Positions 1-8,698 are shown, numbered from the stretch's first letter. The stretch is DNA of 64,000 bases from Phycisphaerales bacterium (GCA_022843045.1 JALHOJ010000007.1:1-64000), one strand, 5' to 3'. A program made the numbers and translations. The notes: generated from the sequence alone by a model not told the origin.

Positions 1-75
1 CCCGCGATTGACCCCCCCCCCGCCCCCCCCGCCGGCGGGGGTGCCGCGTCCAAACCCCACACCCACGCCGCACGG

Positions 76-705
76 TTGAAGCAGTTGCTGCTCGCGGCAC
101 GAGGTGGCGACGGACGAGCGGGCGTGTTGCTCTGGGAGGCGGTCTCACCTCGATTGATTCCGTACGCGCGAGCGATTCTCAACTCCCGCGACGGCCACGA
201 CGCTCAGGATTGCCTCCAAGCCGCACTCCTCTCGCTCTCCAAGCTCTCCACGGCGCGAGTCACAGATATCCGCGACGTTTTCGGCTTCCTCGTCACCTGC
301 GTCCGCAACGCGGCGATGGACATGAAGCGTGCGCAGCGAAACGAAACCAGGCGTGTCAAGCTGGTCACCGCCCGCGACGGCTGCGACGCGATGCTCGATG
401 CCCCGCGCATCCTGCCCGATGCTCAGGAATCGCTGCTGGATCGAATCTGGACGCTCGACGAAGACCAGCGAGAAATCATCATGCTCCGCCATGTCGCGGG
501 ATTGTCGTTTGATCAGATGTCTCTCGCGCTCGACGCGCCCCGCTCGACGCTTTTCGGTCGCTACAAGGCTGCACTGGGGAGGCTCTCAGGCGCGGCGTGT
601 GCTCCAAACGCTACCGCAAGCAAGCCCACGCAAGAGTCGAACGTACTGAATGGAAGCGGGCCCTTGCCCTTGGTTGGAAGTTCGGTCGGAGGTGCGCCAT
701 GCTGA
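76..705 (+). CDS. ECF-type RNA polymerase sigma factor
   Basis: Sigma-70 family factor of the short ECF type. Region 2 is visible at about residues 20-90 (RLIPYARAIL, then DVFGFLVTCVRNAAMDMKR) and region 4 at about 135-175 (LDEDQREIIMLRHVAGLS, then a helix-turn-helix ending STLFGRYKAALGRL). It should direct RNA polymerase to a small set of promoters. The track start is a TTG with no clear ribosome binding site, and the reading frame stays open to base 1 through a Pro/Gly-rich stretch, so the true start may lie outside the window and the gene may be 5'-partial. The stop overlaps the next gene by 7 bases, which implies translational coupling to a membrane protein. Confidence 0.85.
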   Translation: MKQLLLAARGGDGRAGVLLWEAVSPRLIPYARAILNSRDGHDAQDCLQAALLSLSKLSTARVTDIRDVFGFLVTCVRNAAMDMKRAQRNETRRVKLVTARDGCDAMLDAPRILPDAQESLLDRIWTLDEDQREIIMLRHVAGLSFDQMSLALDAPRSTLFGRYKAALGRLSGAACAPNATASKPTQESNVLNGSGPLPLVGSSVGGAPC

Positions 706-1295
706 ACGCCGATGTTCCAAATGTGAACCACTCCCACGACGCGACTCGTGACGCCGCGAGCGGCGCGGCGCGCGAAGTGTCGGCAGACGCGTCGCAGACG
801 CTGACCGCCGAGGAACGCGCAATCGAGCAGCAGTTGGGCGCGCTCGGGGCCCGCATCGTCGACCTGCACCGCAACATCGCGCCGCCCGAGGTCGTCCTGC
901 CGCGCGAGCAGAAGCCCTGGTTCAGCGGCTGGGTGGCCATCACGGTGAAGCTCTCGGTCGCGACGGTGGCGGTGCTTGTGTTGTTGATTGTTGCGACAGT
1001 GTTTATCGTCGGGCCTGGAAAGGTCGTGCCGATCACGCCCGTCGTGCCGCAGGTTGCCGTTACCCCGCCCCCAGCCGTCGAACGCGCAATCGAAAACCCC
1101 ACGCTTGGCAATCTTCGCGTCATCGACTCACCCGAGCAGACCAAGTGGCTCGAACGCTCGCGTGCGTCCGCCGGGACCGCTACGGCGTCGCAGCCAACCT
1201 CGCCGTTGGCTCCGCGATTGGGCGACTTGTTGATCGGCCCATCGGGGCCCAGCCCGATGGCCACCGAACTCATGTCGATCCCGCGCCAGCCGTGA
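699..1295 (+). CDS. Single-pass membrane protein coupled to the sigma factor gene
   Basis: No family recognised. The track starts at 597, but I choose ATG 699 because it is preceded by a good GGAGG at about 6-bp spacing and overlaps the sigma-factor stop. The 198-residue product has a soluble N-terminus with a short helical segment (ERAIEQQLGALGARI), one strong membrane segment near residues 78-108 (AVLVLLIVATVFIVG) and a Pro/Ser/Thr-rich C-terminal part. Position and topology suggest an anti-sigma factor or other regulator of the upstream ECF factor, but the usual zinc anti-sigma motif (HxxxCxxC) is absent, so that is inference from context. Its 3' end overlaps convergent miaA by 26 bases. 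Confidence 0.7.
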   Translation: MLNADVPNVNHSHDATRDAASGAAREVSADASQTLTAEERAIEQQLGALGARIVDLHRNIAPPEVVLPREQKPWFSGWVAITVKLSVATVAVLVLLIVATVFIVGPGKVVPITPVVPQVAVTPPPAVERAIENPTLGNLRVIDSPEQTKWLERSRASAGTATASQPTSPLAPRLGDLLIGPSGPSPMATELMSIPRQP

Positions 1296-2259
1296 GGCGA
1301 GAGAAGACGCGCCGTGCCCACTCGTCGACCGGCGGCGTAGCAAGCTGCGTCACGGGATCAATCGCCGCGCCGCTCGCATCCAGCACCAACCCATCGCCTC
1401 GCGAACGAAGCCGCTTCAGCCACGTCCGCTGGTTCTTGGCGAATCGGCGGGTTTCGATCTTCACTCGCTCGACGGCGTCTTCCAGTGTGCATTGCCCGCG
1501 TAGATGCTCGATCAACTGCTTCGTGCCCAGCGCCTCACGCGCGGTCGGCCCCAGCGTCGGCATGAGCCGCTTGGCTTCTTCGAGCATCCCTCGTTCCATC
1601 ATCCCCTTGACACGGGCGTTGATGCGGCGGTTGATGGTGTCGATGGGCCAGTCCAGCACGATCAACAGGAAGTCGGAGTTGGACCCATCGTCCCACTGTT
1701 GCTGATGCTCCGAGATCGGTTTGCCTGTGAGTTCAAAAACCTCCAACGCCCGAATCGTGCGACGTTCGTCGTTGGGGTGGATTCGTGCCGCCGCGGCGGC
1801 GTCAACGTGTTCGAGCTGCTCGCGGAGGGATGCCAGCCCCCGAGATCGCAGCCGCTCCCGGAGCGCCTCGTCCGCCGCCGGGCCTTCGAACATGCCATCC
1901 ACCAGCAGCTTGATGTACAAATGCGTGCCACCCACGACGATGGGCAGCTTGCCAGCCACCCGACAGTCTTCGATCACACGCTTGGCCAGCGCGAGCCACT
2001 GGCTTGCAGTGAACGGTTCGCTGGGCTCAACCAGATCGATCAGCAAGTGCTCGCACGCCGCGCGATCTGTCGAGCCGGGTTTGGCGCTGGCGATATCCAG
2101 TCCGCGATAGACCTGAAACGCATCCGCCGCGAGGATCGCCGCGCCGCCGGGCCACTTTTCGCGCCCCTCGGGCGATTCCCGCACCAGGCGCGCGAGCGCC
2201 AGAGCAAGATCACTCTTGCCCCCGGCGGTGGGTCCACAGATGACAGGCGTCGGGTGCAC
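1270..2259 (-). CDS. miaA: tRNA dimethylallyltransferase
   Basis: MiaA transfers the dimethylallyl group from DMAPP to N6 of A37 in tRNAs that read UNN codons. The P-loop GPTAGGKS lies at residues 9-16, followed by the family segment ADAFQVYRGLDIASAKP (substrate-binding region, with Ala-Phe where many homologues have Ser-x) and GGTHLYIKLLVDG. The length of 329 residues is normal. The start is a GTG at 2259, immediately before the P-loop strand. It lies 14 bases downstream of the lipoprotein stop, so the two are probably co-transcribed. Confidence 0.95.
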   Translation of the reverse strand: MHPTPVICGPTAGGKSDLALALARLVRESPEGREKWPGGAAILAADAFQVYRGLDIASAKPGSTDRAACEHLLIDLVEPSEPFTASQWLALAKRVIEDCRVAGKLPIVVGGTHLYIKLLVDGMFEGPAADEALRERLRSRGLASLREQLEHVDAAAAARIHPNDERRTIRALEVFELTGKPISEHQQQWDDGSNSDFLLIVLDWPIDTINRRINARVKGMMERGMLEEAKRLMPTLGPTAREALGTKQLIEHLRGQCTLEDAVERVKIETRRFAKNQRTWLKRLRSRGDGLVLDASGAAIDPVTQLATPPVDEWARRVFSRLTAGAGST

Positions 2260-2273
2260 CTTCGCGAACTTGG

Positions 2274-2939
2274 TTACTTCGCCGGATCCTGAATCACCGC
2301 CGACGCCTGCCGCGAGAACGCTTCACGCGTGTAGTTCATCGTGAAGCCCTTCTCTTTGGAGTCGGGCGCGAAGTTCACATCGACGGCGAGCGTGTCTGGC
2401 CCGGTCAGGCGATACACGACGCTCGTGACCTGTGCCGCATCGCCGACGCCCACGAACTCAGCCCGGTTGTCGCCCGCTTGCTTGAGTTCAAACAGCGAGA
2501 GCTCGCGCCGGTTCTCGGGGACTTCGAGGTTCGCGTGCAGGTGACGCAGGCGGAGCATGACCTTGGTCGGCTGGCCTTCGCTGCCTGCTGCGGGCTTTTC
2601 CGCTGTGACCAGCGAAACCTCAACGAGTGCCGGCTTGCCGTCGCGCCGGATTTGGCGGTACAGGGCGACCATGTGGTTGCCGCGCGGGCTGGACCAGTGC
2701 TCTTCGTTGACGGTCTTGTTGGGATTGACGCTGACCCAGCGCCCGGCCATGAATGCCAGGGGCAGCAGTTCCGGCGCGGGCGCGGTGTTGGGCGGCAGTT
2801 CGAGCATGGGGGTCGCCGGGGCGAGGGTTTGCTGTTGCTTGGACCCGGCTTTGCAGGCTCCCAATCCCAGCGCCAGCGAAGCCAACACCAGACCAACCGT
2901 GCGAACTGCTCCAAAACTGCCAACTTGATGCTGCATCAT
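2274..2939 (-). CDS. Lipoprotein with a DUF6265-like domain
   Basis: The track ORF starts at 3158, but that N-terminus is Gly/Trp-rich and not signal-like. The ATG at 2939 gives a lipoprotein signal: a hydrophobic stretch TVGLVLASLALGLGAC ending in a lipobox Cys. The mature part (FMAGRWVSVNPNKTVNEEHW, then a beta-rich segment ending near FTMNYTREAF) resembles the small beta-barrel DUF6265 family, which commonly begins LAGxW. The exact function is unknown; it should be membrane-anchored outside the cytoplasm. It is followed 14 bases later by miaA, with no obvious functional link. Confidence 0.75.
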   Translation of the reverse strand: MMQHQVGSFGAVRTVGLVLASLALGLGACKAGSKQQQTLAPATPMLELPPNTAPAPELLPLAFMAGRWVSVNPNKTVNEEHWSSPRGNHMVALYRQIRRDGKPALVEVSLVTAEKPAAGSEGQPTKVMLRLRHLHANLEVPENRRELSLFELKQAGDNRAEFVGVGDAAQVTSVVYRLTGPDTLAVDVNFAPDSKEKGFTMNYTREAFSRQASAVIQDPAK

Positions 2940-3273
2940 GGCCCATGCTAGAGCGCGAAAACCCGAGCGGAACGGGCGCGCAGGGAGGTCGATTTCAGCA
3001 CTGAAACCGTGAGACTCGTAGAAAGGAGGAAGAAGAACCGGGCTTTCTTGTGGGCTGTCTGTTCTTTTCCCCCCCCAATCTCCAGATCCCTGTGCTGAAA
3101 TCAAGCCGCCCCATGCCTCCGCCCACCCTTCCCAACCCGACTTGAACCCACGCCCCACCCTGCCAATACTTCAGGCCCGGGACACTGCGTCTTGGTTTGG
3201 GTAGTGTTCGGATCGATCATTCTCCGGCTGCGGTGGCAGTCGCGACAGCCAACAGCAAAGTTTGAGGTGGACC

Positions 3274-3558
3274 ATGGGCTTTCAGTGTGAACTCACCGGC
3301 AAGAAGACGACCCGCGGCATGAAGCGCGCCTGGCGCGGCCAGGCAATCGCCAAGGGCGGCTTCGGCCTGAAGCCCACGGGCATCACCCCCCGCACGTTCA
3401 AGCCGAATCTGCAGGAAGTCGTCGCCGTCGTTGAGAAGGGCGGCGTCAAGACCACCAAGCGCATCCGCGTGAGCACCAAGGCCATCCGCACAGGCATGGT
3501 CACCAAGGCCCTCAAGCGCAAGTTCGGGTACACCCGCCAGAAGAAGGCCGGGGCCTGA
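3274..3558 (+). CDS. rpmB: 50S ribosomal protein L28
   Basis: L28 is a small basic protein of the large ribosomal subunit. The N-terminus MGFQCELTGKKTTRG matches the L28 pattern (CxxTGKK), followed by TPRTFKPNLQEV and the basic C-terminal KALKRKFGYTRQKK. The track start at 3262 is four codons too early. ATG 3274 sits behind GAGGTGG and gives a 94-residue product. Only one Cys of the zinc-ribbon type is retained, so this looks like the zinc-independent form. A terminator hairpin follows directly. Confidence 0.95.
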   Translation: MGFQCELTGKKTTRGMKRAWRGQAIAKGGFGLKPTGITPRTFKPNLQEVVAVVEKGGVKTTKRIRVSTKAIRTGMVTKALKRKFGYTRQKKAGA

Positions 3559-3583
3559 ATCTCATTGCATCAGAATTTTGGCG

Positions 3584-3616
3584 ACCCCTCCAAATTGGAG
3601 GGGTTGTTCTTTTGTT
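3584..3616 (+). terminator. Rho-independent terminator after rpmB
   Basis: Stem ACCCCTCC / GGAGGGGT with an AAATT loop, followed by a T-rich tail (TGTTCTTTTGTT). It lies 26 bases after the rpmB stop and before mcsA. Confidence 0.85.
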
Positions 3617-3676
3617 GACACGAAAGAAGGCATCCAACCACAAGGCACGCGGCGGCAAGTCGGGTTACGATTTCCC

Positions 3677-4258
3677 ATGAAGTGCGACCACTGCGAGAAA
3701 GACGCCACCGTGCACGAACTCTCCGTGCACAACGGCGTCAAGATCGAACGGCATCTCTGCGAGCAGTGCGCCGAGCAGTTTGGCGTGAGTGTCCACCCCC
3801 AGCAGCAGATCACCGACCTCATCAAGCACTATGTGATGAAGCAGGGCCTGACGCCCGTCGTGCCGCCCATGGCCCAGCCGATGCGGGCCAACCAGTGCCC
3901 CACCTGCAAGACCACCTACCAGGAATTCAAGCAGCATGGCCTCCTCGGCTGTGCAGATTGCTATCGCAACTTCGAGGGCCAGCTCACGCCCCTTGTCGAG
4001 CGTGCCCACGACGGCGGCGTCGCTCACGTGGGCAAGACTCCCAAACGAGCCGCGGGCGCGCCCGTCGAAGCAGATGACAGCGCGGTCAAGGCCCTGCGCG
4101 AGCATCGCATGGAACGCATCCGCGTCCTGCGACACGAATTAGAGCAAGCCGTCCGCGACGAGCGATACGAAGCCGCGGCTCGCCTTCGCGACCAACTCCG
4201 CCAAGCCGAGAACGAGCCCGAGCAAGCCAAGAAGGCACCCGAAGGCGGTGACGCGTGA
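3677..4258 (+). CDS. mcsA: McsA-like activator with UVR motif
   Basis: Zinc-binding partner of the protein-arginine kinase McsB. Four CxxC pairs are visible (CDHC at the start, then CEQC, CPTC and CADC), followed by a Lys/Arg-rich region and a C-terminal UVR motif (LRHELEQAVRDERYEAAARL). ATG 3677 is chosen because the family begins with MKCDHC. The stop overlaps the next gene by 4 bases (GTGA), so mcsA and mcsB are translationally coupled. In Firmicutes this pair sits with ctsR and clpC; neither is seen here. Confidence 0.88.
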   Translation: MKCDHCEKDATVHELSVHNGVKIERHLCEQCAEQFGVSVHPQQQITDLIKHYVMKQGLTPVVPPMAQPMRANQCPTCKTTYQEFKQHGLLGCADCYRNFEGQLTPLVERAHDGGVAHVGKTPKRAAGAPVEADDSAVKALREHRMERIRVLRHELEQAVRDERYEAAARLRDQLRQAENEPEQAKKAPEGGDA

Positions 4259-5415
4259 GCCAGCCCGCCCCTCAGCCCGCGCCGCAGAACCCCGACGACG
4301 CCCCAAAATCCGCCACCAACGTCCCGGCACTCGAAGTCGGCGCGGAGTGGCTGCGGGGCGAGGGCGAACTGTCCGACGTGCTGCTTTCCTCGCGCGTGCG
4401 GCTTGCCAGAAATCTCGCCGGGAGACTCTTCGCGACCAAGGCCACCCGCCGCGACCGCCAGGAAACCCTCGATGTCTGCCGAGAGTGGCTGATGCGCGCC
4501 GAGCTCGCGTCGAAGATGATTTGGGTGGACCTGCACGGCTCCTCGCCCCTCGATCGCGCATTGCTGGTGGAGCGGCATCTCATCAGCAAGAACCACAGCA
4601 AGGGCAAAGGCACCAACCCCAACGAAGACCCGCGAGGCGTCGCCATCAGCGTCCCTGACGAGCGCCTCTCGATCATGATCAACGAAGAGGACCACCTCCG
4701 CATCCAGGCGATTCGCAGCGGCCTCTCGCTCTCACAGGCCTGGGCCGACATCGACAGCGTCGACGACAAGATCGAAAGCAAGCTCGACTACGCCTTCAGT
4801 CCGCGCTTCGGCTATCTCACGGCGTGCCCGACCAACGTCGGCACGGGCGTGCGCATGAGCGCGATGCTGCACCTGCCCGCGCTGCGACTCACCGGCGAGC
4901 TTGAAAAAGTGAAGCGTGCCGCCCAGGACATGAGCCTTGCCGTGCGCGGGTTCTATGGCGAGGGCAGCGAAGCGGTGGGGGACCTGTTCCAGATCAGTAA
5001 CCAGACCACCCTGGGCAAGAGCGAGCAGCAGATTCTGCAGGACCTCGAGGGCGACATCCTGCCCAAGGTCGTCGAGTACGAACGCCTCGCACGCCGGGAA
5101 CTGCTCGCCAAGCGCCGCGTGGGACTCGAAGATCAGGTCTGGCGCGCCTGGGGCGCGCTCAGCAACGCCCGCCTCATGAACACCGATGAAGCGATGCAGG
5201 CCCTGAGCCTCGTGCGACTGGGCGCGACCATGGGCCTGCTCCGCGGCGCATCGGGCACGCAGGACTCGCCCGACCCGCGCACCATCAACCAACTCATGCT
5301 GCTGGTGCAGCCGGCCCATCTGCAGCGGGCCGTGGGGCGTGAACTTGACCAGGAGCAACGCCGGGTTGCACGCGCGTCGCTGCTCCGCTCGCGGCTGCTT
5401 CGTCCCAAGTCGTAG
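4255..5415 (+). CDS. mcsB: Protein arginine kinase McsB
   Basis: ATP:guanido phosphotransferase that phosphorylates arginine side chains and in Firmicutes marks proteins for ClpCP degradation. Family landmarks are LSSRVRLARNLAGRLF near residue 43, LSIMINEEDHLRIQAIRSG near 140 (the NEEDHLR block) and PTNVGTGVRMSAMLHLP near 195. Translation starts at a GTG that overlaps the mcsA stop. The length of 386 residues is slightly longer than the roughly 350-360 of Firmicute McsB; the excess is a Pro/Ala-rich N-terminal tail. nadE follows 21 bases downstream. Confidence 0.93.
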   Translation: MSQPAPQPAPQNPDDAPKSATNVPALEVGAEWLRGEGELSDVLLSSRVRLARNLAGRLFATKATRRDRQETLDVCREWLMRAELASKMIWVDLHGSSPLDRALLVERHLISKNHSKGKGTNPNEDPRGVAISVPDERLSIMINEEDHLRIQAIRSGLSLSQAWADIDSVDDKIESKLDYAFSPRFGYLTACPTNVGTGVRMSAMLHLPALRLTGELEKVKRAAQDMSLAVRGFYGEGSEAVGDLFQISNQTTLGKSEQQILQDLEGDILPKVVEYERLARRELLAKRRVGLEDQVWRAWGALSNARLMNTDEAMQALSLVRLGATMGLLRGASGTQDSPDPRTINQLMLLVQPAHLQRAVGRELDQEQRRVARASLLRSRLLRPKS

Positions 5416-5436
5416 TTGGCACTTTCCCTCCACACA

Positions 5437-7257
5437 ATGCGCCTCGCGCTCGCCACCATCAACCCCACTGTCGGCGACGTCGCCGGGAACGCCGCGTTGC
5501 TCCGCGCCGCGGTCGCCAGCGCTCATGCCGCCATTGCTGACATCATCCTGTTGCCAGAACTCGCGTTGTGCGGGTATCCGCCCAAGGACTTGCTGGCGCG
5601 CGAGGGATTTGTTGAGTCGTGCGAACAGGCCGCGAAGGGCATCGCCGCCGATGCGCCCCGAGGCATCACCATCGTCTTCGGCTTGCCGCTTCGGATAGCC
5701 AAGGGGCCCAACGCTGGTGCGTGCGCGAATTCCCTGATTGTCGCGCGCGATGGTGTGATCACCGATCGCTACGACAAGCAGCTCCTGCCTACCTACGACG
5801 TCTTCGACGAAGACCGGTACTTTGAGCCAGGCGACCAAAGCGTTGCACTTGATGTGCCGACACGCGACGGCAGCGTGCGTGTCGGCCTCACCATCTGCGA
5901 GGACCTCTGGATGGGCGAGGACGCCGGCTTTGCGACGCGATACAAGGGCCACGCCGATCCCGTCGAGCAACTTACCGCACGCGGGGCGAAGGTCATTCTG
6001 TCCGCCAGCGCGAGCCCCTTTGTGCTCGGCAAGGGCCAGAAGCACCGCGACATCCTCGCGGGCCATGCGAAGCGTCACAAGGTCGCCGTCGCCTCCGTCA
6101 ACCAGCTCGGTGCCAACGACGAACTCATCTTCGATGGCCATCGATATCTCTTCGCCCCCGATGGCTCCCTCGCCGCGGCGGGCAGCCTCTTCGACGACGC
6201 GCTGCTCGTGGTGGACGTTGATGCGTCTGGTGTAGTTCGATCACGACAGAGCCACAGAGACACAGAGAAGGAAGGAGAGGAGAAGAAGACGACGGGTGCA
6301 GGTGCATCTTCGTCACCGTCTCACCGCCTCACCGTCTCACCGTCTCACTCTGCCCCCGACGCCGCCCACCTCCACCACGCCCTCGTCCTGGGAGTCCGCG
6401 ACTACCTCCGCAAAACTGGCTTCAAGCAGGCCATTCTGGGCCTCTCCGGCGGCATCGATTCCGCTCTCACCGCTGCGATCGCCGTCGCGGCAATCGGCGA
6501 GCAGAACGTCACCGGCTACGCCCTCCCCGGTCCTTATAGCAGCGAGCACTCCATCACCGACGCCCTCGCCGTGGCGAAGACCTTGGGGATGCGCTGCGAC
6601 GTCGTGCCCATCGCCAAGCCCATGCACGGCTTCCGCGACGCCATTGACCATCAGTTCGCATCGATGGGCACCACCACGCTGGGCGAGAAGCTTCCCGACC
6701 TCACCGAAGAGAATCTCCAATCGCGCATCCGTGGCACGCTCCTCATGGCGATCTCGAATCGCACCGGCGCGATCGTTCTCACCACCGGCAACAAGAGCGA
6801 AATGGCCGTGGGCTATTGCACGCTGTATGGAGACATGAACGGCGGCCTCGCCGTGCTCAGCGACGTGACTAAGCACTGGGTCTATGCGCTTTCGCGGTTC
6901 ATCAACGCCAACTACAAGTCGCTCCCGGGCCTCACGCACTGCACCGCGCCCCCGATCCCCGAGAGCACACTCACCAAGCCCCCCAGTGCCGAGTTGCGAC
7001 CGAATCAGACCGACCAGGACTCGCTCCCCCCCTACGACGTGCTCGACGAGATCCTCGCCCGCAGCATTGAGCGCCACCAAAGCCCCGCGACCATCGCTCG
7101 CGAGACCGGCTTCGACCGCGCGCTGGTTCAGAAGATCGCCCGGATGATCGACCTTGCGGAGTACAAGCGTCGTCAGGCCGCGATGGGTCTGAAGGTCACG
7201 ACAGTTGCCTTCGGCACGGGTCGGCGCATGCCCATTGCCCAGCGCACCGTTAGGTAG
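5437..7257 (+). CDS. nadE: Glutamine-dependent NAD+ synthetase
   Basis: Two-domain enzyme that makes NAD+ from deamido-NAD+, ATP and glutamine. The N-terminal nitrilase-type amidase shows the Glu (LPELALCGYPPKD), Lys (YDKQLLPTYDVFDEDRYF) and Cys (GLTICEDLW) catalytic segments. The C-terminal synthetase shows the PP-loop LGLSGGIDSALT and TGNKSEMAVGYCTLYGD. I choose ATG 5437 because MRLALATINPTVGD is the usual start; the track's TTG 5416 adds seven residues. Oddity: the linker between the domains holds about 38 low-complexity residues (SHRDTEKEGEEKK, then repeated Ser/His/Pro) encoded by an inserted repeat element. The 3' end overlaps the convergent gene by 8 bases. Confidence 0.95.
   Translation: MRLALATINPTVGDVAGNAALLRAAVASAHAAIADIILLPELALCGYPPKDLLAREGFVESCEQAAKGIAADAPRGITIVFGLPLRIAKGPNAGACANSLIVARDGVITDRYDKQLLPTYDVFDEDRYFEPGDQSVALDVPTRDGSVRVGLTICEDLWMGEDAGFATRYKGHADPVEQLTARGAKVILSASASPFVLGKGQKHRDILAGHAKRHKVAVASVNQLGANDELIFDGHRYLFAPDGSLAAAGSLFDDALLVVDVDASGVVRSRQSHRDTEKEGEEKKTTGAGASSSPSHRLTVSPSHSAPDAAHLHHALVLGVRDYLRKTGFKQAILGLSGGIDSALTAAIAVAAIGEQNVTGYALPGPYSSEHSITDALAVAKTLGMRCDVVPIAKPMHGFRDAIDHQFASMGTTTLGEKLPDLTEENLQSRIRGTLLMAISNRTGAIVLTTGNKSEMAVGYCTLYGDMNGGLAVLSDVTKHWVYALSRFINANYKSLPGLTHCTAPPIPESTLTKPPSAELRPNQTDQDSLPPYDVLDEILARSIERHQSPATIARETGFDRALVQKIARMIDLAEYKRRQAAMGLKVTTVAFGTGRRMPIAQRTVR
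6241..6356 (+). repeat. In-frame CAGAG/GTCTCACC low-complexity insertion in nadE
   Basis: The run GCCACAGAGACACAGAGAAGG is followed by a GA-rich stretch and then CCGTCTCACC repeated about every 8-10 bases. It preserves the nadE frame and lies exactly in the linker between the amidase and synthetase domains. The same sequence style recurs at 8699, 34825, 36461, 60248 and 63733. Confidence 0.75.
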
Positions 7258-7594
7258 TGCTGTTGTCGCGATCCCACTTGTCAGACATGTCAGAATACTC
7301 TGGCGAGTTCTCACCCACGCCGTAAAAGTAATGAAAATAGACAGCGCCATCAGTGAACGTCTGTGCGGCGATTGACCGCAGCCGGAGTTCGTTGCTTGTC
7401 GCGTTCGTGCGAACGTACTTCGGCAGCGTTGCATCGATGAGTTTGCGGTCAAAGGCAGGCTCATCGAGCGTGTACCCAGTCAGCAAGCCAGTGAGTGCAT
7501 GGCGAGCGATCCACGCTTCTGCGAACTCTTTCGTAGAAAAGACGGCGTTCGCGAATCTGGAGTGGGTGCCGTGAAACACATACACAGAAGTCAT
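7250..7594 (-). CDS. DUF7710-like small protein
   Basis: 114 residues beginning MTSVYVFHGTHSRFANAVFS, then KEFAEAWIARHALTGLLTGY and LDEPAFDRKLI. This pattern (VYVFHG, VFS, AEAWI, LTG, Y) resembles the small DUF7710 family, recalled from memory rather than searched. Function is unknown; members are usually small cytoplasmic proteins. The DNA is less GC-rich than its neighbours (one 60-base line near 7321 is about 47 % GC by hand count), which suggests recent acquisition. It converges on nadE with an 8-base overlap. Confidence 0.6.
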   Translation of the reverse strand: MTSVYVFHGTHSRFANAVFSTKEFAEAWIARHALTGLLTGYTLDEPAFDRKLIDATLPKYVRTNATSNELRLRSIAAQTFTDGAVYFHYFYGVGENSPEYSDMSDKWDRDNSTT

Positions 7595-7927
7595 TGATAT
7601 TCGCCTATTTCTGGTCAGCTTGGAAAGGCGTCGTTCTGACTAGCCGGTCCCGCAAGCACTGTCTGCGCGTTGCTTGTCGAACGATTGACGTTACGCAGGT
7701 GCACGCCGTCCAGCGCGTTTCGAAGAGATGTGCTCCCAACGGGTCCCGGCGCCCTCAATCTCCAAACAGTCACCCCACAAATTATTCAGATCGCGCAAAG
7801 CATCTGCTAAACGTTCTCTTTCGTGACCACGTCGCCCCGCTCGCCGGGTAGTGTTCGCCCCCCTCGGTCCGGAGGCCTTGGGGATTCGTTCGCACGCCCC
7901 CAACGGGGCCCAGAGAGAGAGAAACTC
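7595..7927. other. Gene-free interval
   Basis: 333 bases of moderate GC between the DUF7710-like start and the next ATG. The short ORF at 7594-7851 lacks a ribosome binding site and any recognisable motif. The interval presumably carries promoters for both divergent genes, but I see no convincing -35/-10 pair. Confidence 0.5.
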
Positions 7928-8626
7928 ATGAAGATCGCCCTTCTCGCGCTCGTCGCGACGGCTGGCATTGCCCAGGCCGACATCATCACCCAGTGGGACT
8001 TTAACAGCCTCCCCTCCGACAACAGCAGCAGCACCGGCACCCTGACGCCCAACGTCGGCGCCGGCACCGCTTCGCTCGTCGGCGGCACCACCGCCTCCTT
8101 CGCCAGCGGCAACGCCAGCGGCGGCAGCACCGATCCCGACGCCAGCCTCAACGACTCGGGCTGGAACATCAGCACCTGGGCCGCTCAGGGCACCGGCAGC
8201 GGCGAACGCGGCGTTGCCTTCTTCGGCAGCACCGTCGGCTTCACCGACATCATCGTCACCTTCGATCAGCGCCATAGCAACACCGTTTCTGCTTTCTTCG
8301 GCGTGGACTACACCACCGACGGCGGCGCGACTTGGACCAACGCCGCGATCTTCCAGGCCACTGCGGGCGACACCTGGTTCAACAACCGCACCGTCGACCT
8401 CAGCAGCGTCGCCGCGGTTGAGAACAACCCCAACTTCGGCTTTCGCGTCGTCGCCGTCTTCGCTCCCACCGGCGGCTACGTCGCCAGCAGCCCGACCGGC
8501 GCCTACGGCACCACCGGCACCGCCCGCTTCGACATGGTGACCGTCAACGGCGTGATCCCCACTCCCGGCGCTCTCGCACTCGCTGGCATCGGTGGCCTCC
8601 TCGCCGCTCGCCGCCGCCGCGCTTGA
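7928..8626 (+). CDS. Secreted protein with PEP-CTERM-like sorting tail
   Basis: 232 residues. ATG 7928 is chosen because it begins a clear signal peptide (MKIALLALVATAGIAQA, cleavage before DIITQWDF) behind a GA-rich ribosome binding site; the track start is 35 codons upstream. The body is Gly/Ser/Thr-rich and beta-rich (TQWDFNSLPSDN, SAFFGVDYTTDGGATW), like a jelly-roll or lectin-type extracellular domain. The C-terminus IPTPGALALAGIGGLLAAR followed by Arg residues has the Pro-x-Pro / hydrophobic / basic layout of PEP-CTERM tails processed by exosortase. No exosortase is seen in the window. A strong terminator follows. Confidence 0.8.
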   Translation: MKIALLALVATAGIAQADIITQWDFNSLPSDNSSSTGTLTPNVGAGTASLVGGTTASFASGNASGGSTDPDASLNDSGWNISTWAAQGTGSGERGVAFFGSTVGFTDIIVTFDQRHSNTVSAFFGVDYTTDGGATWTNAAIFQATAGDTWFNNRTVDLSSVAAVENNPNFGFRVVAVFAPTGGYVASSPTGAYGTTGTARFDMVTVNGVIPTPGALALAGIGGLLAARRRRA

Positions 8627-8658
8627 GTTGATTCCGCAGACTCTTCTTTAATCTCACG

Positions 8659-8694
8659 AACCCCGGCGCATCCCCGCGCCGGGGTTTGTTGTTT
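8659..8694 (+). terminator. Rho-independent terminator after the PEP-CTERM-like gene
   Basis: Stem AACCCCGGCG / CGCCGGGGTT with an eight-base loop followed by TGTTGTTT, starting 33 bases after the stop codon. Confidence 0.85.
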
Positions 8695-8698
8695 GGGG

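Noticed and set aside
7594-7851. 85-residue plus-strand ORF in the gap after nadE
   Set aside because: No ribosome binding site, no motif, and the composition resembles non-coding sequence.
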